Shown piece by piece: positions 1 to 12,140 of a stretch of DNA of 64,000 bases. The stretch is taken from positions 6,022,623-6,086,622 of the forward strand of contig NC_092359.1 of NCBI RefSeq assembly GCF_030848805.1, in the 5' to 3' direction. Within the stretch, counting starts at the first letter, position 1; each line of letters opens with the position of its first letter. The stretch is from Temnothorax longispinosus (taxonomy: Eukaryota; Arthropoda; Insecta; Hymenoptera; Formicidae). Under the pieces are notes generated by a model. The model saw only the letters and a program-made list of their open reading frames with translations, did not search any database and was not told the DNA's origin. The translations under genes were made by a program, and so were the position numbers.

Positions 1-589
1 ATAAAATTCAGCACATTTGCTTTTCGAATTGATGTTAAATGTACTATAAAGTACATTTCGAGATAATTTAAATGAGAATACAATACTCTGAAACTCTACA
101 TGTTTAATTACATGTTCAAATTTCTGAAGAAGATTTTGAATATGATACCTTTTCTCTTTTGTGTGCAGATGCAGATGTATAAATATAAGTATGATTTAAT
201 GTCTGAGGATTTGTAAAGGATTTTGATCAAGCTTTTCCGATGCTTTAAATAGTATGGTAAAATGTCGTAATGTTGATTGTATATTTTGTGTAGGTTGTAT
301 TGACATATAAATGAATTAAGATAAAATTTTTTAAACGAAGTTACACAATAACCGAGATAACATCTCAATTATTTTTCTCTTAAAAAGGATAGATTGTTTT
401 CATTGAAGAATTGAAATGTTAAGTGACACTGACATTAATGATAAATGATATTGAGAATATCTAGTTGCTACATTAAGATTATCTGTGGATACACAGTTTT
501 AGATTTCTCACGGTGATCGCGAGCTAGGAAATGGTAGCCCACTTTGATTCTTCCAATTGGGAAGCTCTAGATGGATAGGCGGATAGAGG

Positions 590-1110
590 TAGAGATGCAG
601 TGAGAAAGGGCGGGAGAAGTGACGGCGGGAGGGGCAAACGCGCGTGGGAGGAAGATGGCTATATCGTGGCTCGGAAAATCGATGTTCAAATGCGCCACCA
701 CGTGATTACGTCCACCAAGCGGGAGCGTTATCTCACCGTGTAATAATGCGAGGCGCGATTATTTGCGACGACGATGATGAAGAGCGAGCAGTAGTGGGGA
801 TCCGCTCCTCATCCGCGTGGTGGAAGGGGGGGGGACGAGATCATGAATGAAAAGGATGGGAGGTCGTTTCCTTATCGACGCACGCTGACGGATACTTAAG
901 CCGGCTAATTAATGACGCGTACGTGGATCGATTATGGTCACTGTCTGTCGTGCGGGAAGCGTAATTCGCTTCCTCGGAGATTACGCTAGCCGGTGCAGCG
1001 GTCTTTCGGGATCGGCTCGATTATTCGCGGAGCGATTCGTGTCGCATTTGCGGCCTATCTAAAAAGGCTTAGGTGTCGTCGTTTTTTATCGTTCAACGTC
1101 CTTGATAGGG
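590..1110. promoter_or_regulatory. CpG/G-rich block, candidate regulatory region
   Basis: This interval is visibly richer in G and CpG than its AT-rich surroundings and has G-rich runs (for example the G8 run near 827-834). It has no recognisable coding content. It lies about 1-1.4 kb upstream of the Rbp6 micro-exon, which fits a promoter or enhancer, but no TATA box or initiator could be assigned. Confidence 0.25.
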
Positions 1111-2025
1111 AGAAGTCTTGATCTCGAGCTCTTTATGACACTGGAATCCTCGTAAAGCCGTTAGCGAATGCATATATCGTTTTTTCGTATGGATAGTCAA
1201 CAATCACGCGGATCGTTCATCGATCTGTAAAAGAGATAACAGATTTTCCGCTGTAGAATGGTGATCGATAAGCGACACGTGTTCGAGTGACTGTTTCTCG
1301 ATGGAAAAGTTTCGAACGTAATTAATATTATCGTCAAAATTTCCTGAATTTTTGTATTGTGTTTAATTTAGGACTTAAATTGGAAAACTTTCTGAAAGGA
1401 TCTGCAGATATTTTTTTTATATCAATTCGGCTTGTATCGAAATAATGATTATTAAGTGAGTTAGTGAGCAGGCTAAATTTTTCACCTAAAACGTCGTATA
1501 TTATTTACATCTAATTCCATGTATTATGGATATTTGTTATTTTTTCCGTCAATCCATATCGATAGTGGATTTCGAGAGAGATAAGATACAAATCGCGCGG
1601 TTTATTCTGATGGCGGCGCAAATTCGAGACTGATGGAATCTCCCAATGTGCGAAAAAGAAAGTATTGGTTGGTTGATCGATTGGATCAATCATGTGTATG
1701 ATGTGATTTGATGTGTAGAACGTGCGAAAAGGAAAGGGGATGTGAAATGAAGGTGCCGGTCCGAGAAGAAGTCGCGTAGCTCGCGTTCCGTTCGCGATCG
1801 GAAGATCCAATCTTCGGGCGCGTCGCGACGAAAACGTGTTCGCGATAAAAAAAAAAGAAAAACGGGTGTTGTTCGATTGTTGATGTGTGGTGACACCTGC
1901 CGCCAAGGACGGGAGACTGCGCAGGGGGTTGCAAAATAGTACCGGAAGTTACCCTCTGCCGGCAGTCTCCCCGCGTCCGCTTCCTCTTCCGCCAACGACC
2001 CGCGACTGGACGGCGAGCCTGATGG

Positions 2026-2044
2026 AATCGTCTTTCTTTTCTAG
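2026..2044 (+). promoter_or_regulatory. Rbp6: 3' splice site (acceptor) of Rbp6 micro-exon
   Basis: A pyrimidine tract (TCTTTCTTTTCTAG) ends in AG at 2043-2044. A CTGAT branch-like motif near 2019-2023 lies about 22 nt upstream. Using this AG leaves one G to finish a split glycine codon before Lys-Met-Phe. That matches the Gly-Lys-Met-Phe-Ile-Gly-Gly start of Musashi-family RRM1 and the known short exon of vertebrate MSI genes. Confidence 0.75.
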
Positions 2045-2085
2045 GAAAATGTTCATCGGCGGTCTATCTTGGCAGACCAGTCCAG
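2045..2085 (+). CDS. Rbp6: Rbp6/Musashi-family RNA-binding protein, RRM1 RNP2 micro-exon (partial)
   Basis: This 41-nt internal exon reads (G)KMFIGGLSWQTSP(E/D). It covers beta-strand 1 of the first RNA-recognition motif, including the RNP2 hexamer MFIGGL, whose aromatic residue stacks on RNA. Musashi/Rbp6 proteins are cytoplasmic translational regulators that bind UAG-containing 3'UTRs. The sequence fits Rbp6 and MSI2 better than Drosophila msi, which I recall as MFVGGLSWQTSS, or hnRNP A/DAZAP types (KLFVGGL). The upstream intron is phase 2, since one G completes the Gly codon. The downstream intron is phase 1, since the last G starts a Glu or Asp codon. A small exon carrying just this segment is also seen in vertebrate MSI2. 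The rest of RRM1 (RNP1, RGFGFVTF), RRM2 and the C-terminus are not in the window. An alternative reading runs open through the acceptor from an in-frame ATG at 2022, giving MESSFFSRKMF. Confidence 0.85.
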
Positions 2086-2091
2086 GTATGT
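2086..2091 (+). promoter_or_regulatory. Rbp6: 5' splice site (donor) of Rbp6 micro-exon
   Basis: CCAG|GTATGT is a near-consensus donor placed exactly where Musashi-family homology stops (SerPro|Glu/Asp). Beyond it the frame reads Gly-Met-Trp-Lys-Lys-Thr-stop, which has no RRM similarity. Confidence 0.8.
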
Positions 2092-2439
2092 GGAAAAAGA
2101 CATAATAGCGTAATCGAATCGCATTGACAATCATTTGCGATGGATGCCAACGGTGGCACCCATCCGGCCAGGAAGTCCCGTTTGCGAGAACGTCGGTCTG
2201 ATCATCGTGAGCATTATCTCCTTCCGTGCGTCTTCACGGTTATTATTTACTGATTTATATGTCGACATGCATTTCTCTCACGAGTTGCTGGGCATCGTCG
2301 AGGGGTATCATTATTAAGAAGTTGAAGAGCGGCTTTTTTTATGAGAGAAATGTCATTATTAACGGGAATCTGACTAATGGACACTTGACGACTGAATTTC
2401 TCTTTAATGAAGTTTGATGCCATTATGTGTTGCACAGCT

Positions 2440-4302
2440 TCATTTCATTGTTAAATATTAATTGGCGGGTAAGCCGATATAATAAAATTTTTATTGAGGT
2501 AAAAACCATATTTTATATAAAAAGTAGAATCTCAACAATAACTTTTTATATAAAGCTAAATTTTATTGCAAAATATTTTAAAAAAGTTTTTTAAAACTTT
2601 TGTTGTGTTAAAAAAAATTGGTGCCATTTGTAAAGGAAAATTCTGAGATATTGTAACAGACAGTTGTGGTGAATTTCGACGGTGATTTAAAAGTTTTTGT
2701 GATTGACTGCTTTGTAGTTTATTCCTTTATTCTATGGCGGAAAATATTGTCGAAAAATATCACATATAAAAAGTTGGAAAATACGTATTCTAAAATTTTG
2801 GAAAATAGAAGGTTTTTGTATTTCCTACTGTTTTACAACTTGACATATTTCCTTATTTTATGACAGAGAACATTACTATACGTCATCTCTGCTACCTTTT
2901 TATGTAAGAAGAGAAATATCATACGTGAAAAATGGTAGAACTTAATGTCAAGTTCTGCGCGTTGTAGGATGCCGTCTATATTTTTATAAATTTATACAAC
3001 GTCTTGTATAAAGGCTAAAAGATTATGTCCGTTGAGATCTGTGATCTCAAACTACGATATATAAAAATCTTTGTATTATCTATGGCTTTATATTTTTCCG
3101 CGCAAAACATCTGTGTAACCATTTGAAAAACAATGTCTCTTTGATATTGAAGAAACGAGATATGAAACGAGAAAGAGTTCGAATAAAGAGCTGGAACTCG
3201 ATTCTATTTTCAGTTCTATCATAATATGTATCGAGAAGTATTGTATACAAGAAATGGATGGAAATTAATCAATCAATTTTTGTGTATATAACATCATTTA
3301 GATTTAGATTTTCGCAAATTTATCAGATCCGTTTTACAAACTAATAATGATATGATTTGTTGACATACTTTAATGTTACAAGCAATGAAATACAGACAGT
3401 TTTGTATTATCTTTTTAGTATTATGTATTATCTTACAAGTTTCTTTTGTTATCATTCAAAGCAAATAATTGACACATACTTCTAAGTTATTGAAGAAGCA
3501 TCATGAAATGAGAAACAAGGAAAACTTCCAACAGATCTCAATTTTCTTCTTCTGTTCTCTAACATATATACGATAAATAACAATACGTCGCGCTAATGAT
3601 ACCGCATAGAGGAAGCTCATTACGAAATGGGTGAACGGAGATGGTTGGAAATTGTGGTTGTACTTAACAGCATATTTATGGTGATCATGCACATCCGCGG
3701 CTTTTTCGCGATATCTAATCAGGTCGGTGTTCGCGCGCGTATACTATATACTAATCTTATTTATTCTCGTCACCTACATTCGCGTTATATTTATTGAAGA
3801 TATTACCAAAGATCTCGGTAAGGCCTATATTTTGCCATGTTGATATTTATAAATGGCATAGAACTATTTCAGATAAAAATCTTCACCTATAAAGATAATT
3901 GCTTGACAACAAATATATTTATAATGCGTAATTTTTATAACAAAGAAATTAGTAATAATGATGTTGTATAATACATATCGAATACAATTATTATTTATTA
4001 TTAATACAATTATTATTATAAATGATAAATAATAATATAATATTATTATTTTTTAAATGTTTTATGTTTAAGATATGTAACCATATATCTTATTATAGAA
4101 TTTGAAATGTATAATATATAATACACACAATTTCTCTGTCGTTCTTCCTCCTTTGCTCTCTTTCTTCGAGAGATACGACAACGTGTCGCTCGTTTTCGTA
4201 CCGTTCTTCAGCAATGGGTTCGTTCCAAGAAGAGCTTCTTACTGAAAGAATACGAGTAGCGAACTCATTAGCGTTATTTGCCGTTGTTGCGTAAGTCGTG
4301 CT

Positions 4303-4337
<35 letters not shown>

Positions 4338-6679
4338 TCTCGCCAGCTCGCTTGTTCCATGGTTCACTTTCCGCACTACAATTCGCTCTTTCTCTGCAAG
4401 CCATTTACAGGATGTAGACGAATAACTTTTATAAACTTTGTGGACGCGTAGAACGTTGGTACACGTAACTTTTCGAGCGAAACGTGGGGCCCGCGAAACC
4501 CCATGTTGAGCGTTGTAAGGCGATAAAAGCTGCTGGTCTAACATGAATCAGCAGATCAACTTTCGTTTAATTTACACTCGTGCCGTCATGTTTTGAAAAG
4601 GTTGTGTACTAAATTACATGAAAATGAGGTCAGTAACCAAAGCTCTCTCACCAGATTTTACGTCTTATAGAGCAAAATGGAGCTCATGGAGAATCCGTGT
4701 ATCGTTCTCAAAGTTACTTGCATTGAATAAGTTGCTTGTGTATTATATACATTCACGAAGTTTGTAAATTATCCGTTTACATTCCACATAATTGGAAGAC
4801 GCGCGTTTCACGGTGTTGAGGTTTCTGCCTTCTCTCTTACTTCTCTCTCTTTTGTATTAAATATCTAGTTTAGTTTTTGGAATAAAGTTAATCGAGCTAG
4901 GCGCGTTAGTTGTTTTGTTATTACTTTATTGGATTATGCCTTGTGAGACAATACATTATATATAACTTTTTAATTGTGCTTTGTCCGCCACATTACGATA
5001 ATTTTACGGTGCGTGCAATAAGGTAATTAATAGGTTTTTCACGATTCGCTATTTAATAATATACAATTGATTAGAATTATTATTATACACATAAAATGTC
5101 GTTATAAATTCCGCAATATTTATTTAAACATTTTCAAGCTCAGAGAACTCTCGGAAGCAACAATAACGAAACATGAACCACAAAAGGGATAAATATCTTT
5201 CGGAAGTATTGAACAATTATAGCGATTTTATATCGCTATAATTTATATAGCGATAAGTGAAACTTTAATAAATCACGCGCGATCTCTCTTGATATATACG
5301 TGAGAAATATGATACATAATAAGCGAAAGTGTATAGGTATGTAAAATTTGTGCGTTATTCTTTTTACTCTGAATCGACAATATGATATCCGGTTCCAGAA
5401 AAACCAATAGCCGCTGGAATAATATTTTTCTTGGTGTATTTGAATGATATATACCGTGGCTCGACTACATAATACTAGTACTGTCCGAATTGTCGGTTAA
5501 ATTCTTTGCAGCAAAAAATATGAAGCAAGAAATATAAATTTTTTGTAAAATTTATCCATAATGATAATTGTGTAATTTAGCGAGGAGAGAGACATTTCTT
5601 ATTTATAACTTTCTTAATTGATCTATCTTATAGTTCATGGAAAAAAGTTCATCTTATTTTATCCTTTTCGTTTGATAAAATATTTTATACATTTATATGA
5701 TTGAATTTATTTTGTCCATTACGCAATAGATTAATTCACGAACGATTCTAAATAATCAAGATATTACCCTATTTACTTTTGTAAAATGCAATTTCTATTA
5801 ACGCAATGTAGGTATTCTTCGTCAATGTGATTGATTTCACCTCAAATTAACAGAGAGATATTCACTCGTGGGATAGGTAAATCGAAAGCTAATGCCGCGT
5901 TTAATTAATCATATGTGTAACATTAACGCGTGATTTCCGGAATTATTTAATGATTAACACATAATGATTAACGATATATGTATGTTTTACTATCTAAATC
6001 TTATTATACCAGGCGTTAAAATAAAACATTAAGTATCACATAAATTTCGGTTAAGAGCATTGTGAAATTTGCGGCTTACGCGCGGTATGAGCGTCTTTTC
6101 TAACGAGCGCCACGACATCTTCGGCGATCTAAACATTAGACTGACGCTTTGGGACTGGTCCAGAGGTTGTGGAAACAATGTACACACTACTCAGGGCTTA
6201 CAAGCACGCGTCAGTTTACGCCTGATTTTCGTCAGTCTCGCCGAGAATTAGTGTAGGAGGTTTATAACAACCGCTATATAGGTAGCTAAGAATTTACTGC
6301 TTGAACACAAACGCGTTCTCGATACCGAGCAGCTCATGTTCTTATCTCGTTAATTTTCTCGGAAGTTTTGCTAGCTACTTAATTTAAAGATGTACAGGTA
6401 ATATAACACAGAAGGCGTGACATATTTGCTTTTGTTTTATATGTAAATTTTAATAAAATAAAATCGGATGTAATTTTTTTCAAATGTAGGAAACATTATC
6501 GATATATTTTTATTATAAATGATTGAAAGTCTATTGATAGATTCTAATTAATTAAATTTCAGAAAGATATGTAGATAACAAAATTTTATTGCTTATTTGA
6601 TTGTAAACAGATTTCGCGTTATTGCAATGTTTTAGAGGATTTGTTAACAAAGATTATCAAAGACACGTATCGCAACGTT
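2440..6679. other. AT-rich intronic DNA without recognised genes
   Basis: This stretch is AT-rich with abundant stops in all frames. It includes a (TC)14 microsatellite at 4307-4334 and a small hairpin around 5219-5242 (TATAGCGA arms). A slightly GC-richer patch lies at 4130-4520. Nothing else was seen. Confidence 0.6.
4307..4334. repeat. (TC)n microsatellite
   Basis: About 14 uninterrupted TC units. It is the source of Arg/Glu-rich minus-strand frames that should not be read as genes. Confidence 0.95.
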
Positions 6680-6890
6680 AAAAAGCAACATTTAATCGAA
6701 TTATGCAAACAAATTAATTTTTTAATCGCTCAAAGAATCTACAAATGAATGAAACGCGAATCCAAGGTGTTTTGATTCTTTCTATCGCATTTCTCTCGTA
6801 ATTTATTTACGATTCACGTTTGGCAAAATGGTTTTCGAAATTATTTATAATAAATTTTCATGGAACAATTTTCTGAATAAAAAGTAAATG
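6680..6890 (+). repeat. Dispersed repeat, copy 1
   Basis: This segment resembles 8050-8278 in the same orientation. Shared landmarks in order are AAATGAATGAAA, CATTTCTCT/CATATTTCTCT, AATTTATTTAC, CACGTTTG-CAAAATGG, GAAATT-ATTTATAATAA and TTTTCATGGA/TTTTTATTGGA. The similarity is clear but diverged. It may be an old duplication or two copies of an unclassified interspersed element. Confidence 0.6.
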
Positions 6891-7039
6891 TGACAAATAC
6901 GAGATTAGAGGTTAGCATCGATCTTTTTGCCTTTTTGCGATTCATGATAATGGTATGCCAAACATGAGCGAGCACACTATCGACTCTCGCAGCAAATCGA
7001 TCGCAAAGTGCGGACGAGCGAAACCTCTGACGTTTTCCT

Positions 7040-7078
<39 letters not shown>

Positions 7079-7124
7079 CTCTTTGTCGTCGTCATCCTCG
7101 TTGTCGTTGTCGTCTTCGTTCTCT

Positions 7125-7179
<55 letters not shown>

Positions 7180-7232
7180 TGTGGTTGTTTCCTCCGCTAC
7201 TGTCCGTTTCGTCGTCGTCGTCGTCGTCGTGG
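7040..7232. repeat. Imperfect (TCG)n trinucleotide repeat
   Basis: Two long pure GTC/TCG blocks, about 7041-7078 and 7125-7180, flank an interrupted middle, and a third short block lies at 7210-7231. All frames stay open here: Ser, Arg or Val runs on plus, Asp, Thr or Arg runs on minus. None of these frames has non-repetitive coding sequence attached, so they are treated as artefacts. Confidence 0.95.
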
Positions 7233-8049
7233 TAGTGTCTGATGCAATCGAGCGCAACAGACTCTACTCTCGACTCTCTCGCTATTTTTAAACGTAATTG
7301 CACCCGGCCGTTTTAATGGGCGACCAGGCATAGTGACGGAGATAGAGCCGCGAGCCGACACGGAAAAATAGCGGCAAAAATTTGCCGACAAATTTCACCG
7401 GGCACGTTAACCCGCGAACTTCGGACGAGAAGACATTAAACTTAGCGCTACTGCCCGTGGAAATGATGCTTTAGTAATTCAGAGTAGGAAGGCCTCAATC
7501 GATCTTTCACCACTGAGGATCTATATTTGATACGAACAAATGCATCTCTTTTAGATGAAATTTCCGCAAAAAGTATTATCGTAGATTATTTCTTGAAAGA
7601 GATACTCATCATGTACGATACTGTAGCTTGTACTATATATATTTGACCAGAGAAGCTTTCATTCGATTTGCAAATGTCGATCGCATTTTCCTCGGTACTT
7701 CCAAGATGACTGGATTGATTTTTAATTATTGTGAATTATGCATTTTGCGATAAGATCACAATAATAAAGTTCGTCATGCGCCACTTCGCGTGCGAGAGTT
7801 TATGTGGGGCAAAACGAGACGTCCGTCGATTAGTCACAGAATACCGACGTCGTCATCCCTAAACAACGCCAATTAGTACCACTCTAGAGCGGATTATAAA
7901 TAGTACGGTTAGGTAGGTCTGGGTTGAATTGGACGGGCTTTACGTTGCGTATTAACGCGGATGACGCATTTCGTATGGATATGTGTCTGTCCCATTCGAC
8001 GTATTTTTAAGTTAATTTCAACAAGTGCGTAGTAACTCAATTGCACCGA

Positions 8050-8278
8050 TGATGTTGAACGAATTTAATTGAATTAATGCTCAGACAAAATTATTTTTAA
8101 ACTGCTCAAAAGAAGATCCGCAAATGAATGAAAATGCGTGGAACTTGGGATGCTTCTGTGCCATATTTCTCTTTTCAGAATTTATTTACATTATTGTGAT
8201 GCACGTTTGCAAAATGGAATTTGAAATTTATTTATAATAATTTTTTATTGGACGATTCAGTATAATTACATTTAGTGA
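8050..8278 (+). repeat. Dispersed repeat, copy 2
   Basis: Diverged direct copy of 6680-6890, about 1.37 kb downstream. The two copies flank the TCG microsatellite and a moderately GC-rich block (7240-7460). Confidence 0.6.
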
Positions 8279-11200
8279 AGTTATATATGTATAATGTATT
8301 CACACACAATTTGAATTATTTATTTTAACTATTTTTGCGATTCATAAATATTGAACGATTTTATATCGTAGCAATAGTACTTTTAAATAGTACGACAGTC
8401 GTCAACACAACTGCGACTGTAAAGTTTCATCGCTCTTTACAATTGCAGGGAAATTCAAAATATCGATGAACAAAATAAATATTTTCCCTTTTATTTTCCT
8501 GAAATATTAACGCAAGTCGTAGTTTGTTTTGATCAGGCGCGCGGGCAAATGTTATTTCCGCTATATTTTACCAAAATATGCAGCCCGATGTGGTATAGCA
8601 AATTTCGGCCGGAGCACTCGTGAACGAATACATGAACTGTCGAGGCATCAGAAATAATATTCGCAGATGTATGTCGTTTACAATTTAGCGGGTGCTTTAA
8701 TAAATATTTTTTACCTCGCGGCGGTTTATCGTCACGTTTCCGTCATTGCCTTCATCGCCAGATGCTTTTCCTATAATAGATGTATATTGATATTACAAAC
8801 ATGGATCTAAAGAATATTTATTTTTTTAATAAAGCGGTAATATATTATTTTAAAGTTTTATGTTATTATGAATATCACATAAGTCGATAGTAGAACAAAA
8901 TAGCTCTTTCCTTATACATGGAATAAGAGCTCTTTTCTACTCAAAGATAGTTAAAGAAAAAGGAAAATAGAAAAAGAGCTGTGTGTTCTACATTCTTTCG
9001 ATAATATAATTTTACATCAATTACTTTTATCAAACCTCTACTTTCTACCAGATAAAACTGTTCATTGTTGTCCCGTGGAGGTAAAAATTTCGTTGCAAAA
9101 GGAGTTGCGAATTTATTCTAAAAGTTCCGAAGACGAGAATATATGTGCGCGCACTCGAGAATTTCAGGATTTAAATGTTCAAGAAACCAAATAAGATCTA
9201 AATAGTTTAAGAATTTCTCAAGTTTTATTTGCTATATAGTTTTACAGTTCCCGCTTCGTATCTTATTCGGAAACTGTCGATATTCCGATATTAAAACAAG
9301 CGTTCTTCTTAGTTCAATTCGTAGGCCAGTAGTCGAGAGAAATGACGGTAATTCCGGGACATCCTGTATATCCTGCAACACTTCCGCGCATAGAGGGAAG
9401 TTCGGAGAGGGAACGAACGGGTCGGCGGCGACGGTGAACGTGGTTCTGAATATGTATGCACCGGCCGGCAGTCGTTCGCACGGTCGACGAACACTCTTAT
9501 CCGCGAGCATCTCGTTTTGCCGGCTCGCAGATCTCGAACAGAGGCGCCTTGTGCCGATACGCGTACGTTAGAAAGAATCTCATAACAGTCGGTGCCTCTT
9601 CCCTTATCGGGCAAACCGTCGTCACGACCGTGCTTCTTTTTTTTCCCCTCCCACTCATCCCCCCTTTCACTCTTCCCAACCTCATATGCGTCGACGAAAG
9701 ATAAGCCGAAGCTCCTCAGAGATAAAAAAAAAAGTATTACATGTAATCGGAAATTGCGAAAAGACTCTTAAATAGACGAGATATGCGTCATACAGATCGA
9801 CGATTTATAAAGTCGCGATGTCGCGTTAAAAAGACGGCAAACCAAATTCGATAAAGTCAATAGAAAAGCAAATGTCTCGGCTTTTGGAATGGCGTTTCGT
9901 GCTTATTGATACAAAGTATCGCATAGTCGATTTTATGGATCGTAGATTAATTGTATTAGGTTTAATAGTATGATTAATTGTTGTTGAATATGTATAATGT
10001 ATAATGCGGTGTATATGGTCAAAGTGTGGCGTAAATATTTACTATGTGCTTGTCGCAGAGTTGACAAGTTAAGCGCCTGAAAGAGACATGCATGAATATT
10101 AGTTGCGAGTAATATAAGTATATATTTTAATACATAAATTCAGTTGCATATACTACTTTTGTATTATTTGCAATTATTTAATGAATCTATAAAATTATAT
10201 AATATACAATTAAAATATTCTTTTTATTTTATACTAATATATATTTATCGCTGACCTTTGGTATTCTGCTCTTTAAATAAGTCCAGATAAGCTATAAATG
10301 TGATAGCCATAAACTGCTGAACAGAAGATATCGCATTATTTATTTTTTTATATTTAAAATTTATATCTATTATTTATAATTTATATATATGATACTGCTT
10401 AATTTTCCTTTCATCTTTAAATATCAACGAATTCTCTCTTACAACTAATACGGTATTGGAAAAATAGGACTTGACCTGCGTTACGATTTATTACAGCAAT
10501 TCTTTGATTTGTTATCGGCCGTTTCGATCGAACGCGGAAAATGGAATTTTAGAAGAGAAATAGCTTCAGGATAAAAACGTGTCATAAACCTTGAAAAAGA
10601 AACTAGCGTCCAGAATATTACCGTATAAATCTGGAAATAAAAAGAAAAAAAAAACACTTCCCTGCAGTTTTAATTAACTTAATGTCTGTTATTATAATTT
10701 AATTGAGATATATACGAAGTTTTTTCAGTCACTGATATAATCTTCTTTTAGTTTTTTGTTATTATAAATTTATCTGATCAATTCACTTTCTCGCACGTTT
10801 ACGTTTATATTTGATGCCTTTCGTGCTGGAATTAATGTAATGCACCATGGAGCGCGTCGTGCGCATCGTTGGAATTACATTGCTAGTGATGTCGCTTAAT
10901 AATGTCATGATTTATCTCAAATAGCGCGCGATAATCTTCACAGTTGATATTTACAACACTTTCGTTTCACGAAATTGAAACGTTTGCATTCAAGTTACAC
11001 CCGTTATTGCCTCGCATGCTCCAATTCGCTGTAGTGCCTCTACCGAGTGCATCGAGCATTTAAGCTGCATTACGATTTGTCCGACGTTATTTAGCGCAAT
11101 CGTGATTTCTCCCAGATTGCACGTGGAGATTTTTACAATGCTTTTGCTTCACGAAACAGAAATACGCTTGTATTCGAGGTATTCCGCACACATTGGCCAT

Positions 11201-11640
11201 TATGTTAACGTTAGAAGCATCCGATGGTTGGCTGTTGGTAGAATAATCTCTTATACGTGAAAGAGAGTAAAAATCGTCTTCTTCAGTTGACAAAAAAATT
11301 TGAGAAGTTCTTTTCTTTTCGTAATTGCGTCAATATTATTACTTGGAAACTTACGAAAAGTGTTATATATCCAGCTACGAAGCTAGAGCTGTAATAGAGA
11401 ACTCATAAGCCTGAAAATAATCCGTAGTACAAAAATAATAAGGAGAGGCAAAATCAGAGAAGCGTTACTTCGTATTAGCGCTAAAGAGAGGACTCGAGAA
11501 CGTGGATTCCCGTATTGGAATTATATGATTGCAGTTTTCCGTAATGGTTTAATAATAGTAGCGGCTACTTCTCTTATAATAGAACACGAGGGTTATTACC
11601 TTCGACATTTCCGTTTTGCGATACTGTAGCGTTTACATAT
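8279..11640. other. Intronic DNA, mostly AT-rich
   Basis: No coding or RNA gene was recognised. It contains a moderately GC-rich pyrimidine-bearing patch at 9350-9710 and a degenerate internal duplication at about 10925-11200. The remainder is AT-rich with many stops. Confidence 0.55.
10925..11200 (+). repeat. Degenerate tandem duplication, ~182-bp period
   Basis: TTTACAACACTTTCGTTTCA near 10949 is echoed by TTTACAATGCTTTTGCTTCA near 11132, and similarity continues through CACGAAA and CGTTTG-ATTC. The duplication is old and of unknown function. Confidence 0.4.
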
Positions 11641-12140
11641 ATATACAGCTCTGCATCCAATGCCTCACATGCTTCGGATCGCGGTGGAATCCGTCCGCGA
11701 CGACGGACGCGGAGTAGTGCATCGCGGAGTGCATCCAGCGCATCGTTCCCACTGCGCCTCTCCTCCTCTCCCATCCTGCTGGCGTGGCGGTCGTTCGCGC
11801 CAGATGCTTCGTCGTTTTCTCCTGTCGGACGCACGTGCTGCTCGTATCGTTTGTTCGGGCACCGGCCGTCGGAGACTGCAAGGTAGAGAGCAGGAGGACG
11901 GGGCGAACAGCCGGGACGGGACGCGAGAGAGGATCGCGTTGATGCGAGCATAAATGTTTACGCTACGTGTCGCTCGATAACGTTCGTTATCGGCAGTCTT
12001 TGAGCCCCGCGTTTCGCGCAGTTCGCCGAGTCTGGATGCGTTTTAACTTGCACCGCGCGGACGCTCGAAGCGGCGGCCGTCGCCACGCGCGACGTGAATC
12101 TCGAGATCGCGCTAAAATAGAATCGGCCACGACGGTTCTC
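11640..12140. promoter_or_regulatory. GC/CpG-rich island, candidate enhancer or promoter
   Basis: A sharply GC-rich 500-bp block inside AT-rich DNA, with many CpGs and a GCACGTGC E-box-like core near 11831. Open frames exist on both strands but resemble no protein family and overlap one another, as expected of GC-rich DNA with few stop codons. Confidence 0.3.

Larger units (their letters stand above)
1..2044 (+). other. Rbp6: Upstream intron or 5' flank of the Rbp6 micro-exon
   Basis: No exon was recognised here. The first ~500 bases are AT-rich. A CpG- and G-rich block occupies about 590-1110, 1110-1730 is again AT-rich, and a second GC-rich block occupies about 1740-2040 directly before the exon. 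In Musashi/MSI2-type genes a separate upstream exon supplies the N-terminus and ends in a Gly codon split by the intron. No matching exon end was seen here, so that exon probably lies outside the window. The GC-rich blocks could be an internal promoter. Confidence 0.55.

Noticed and set aside
6955..7303. Overlapping poly-Ser, poly-Arg, poly-Asp and poly-Thr open frames on both strands
   Set aside because: They are six-frame readings of the TCG trinucleotide repeat, with no independent coding sequence attached.
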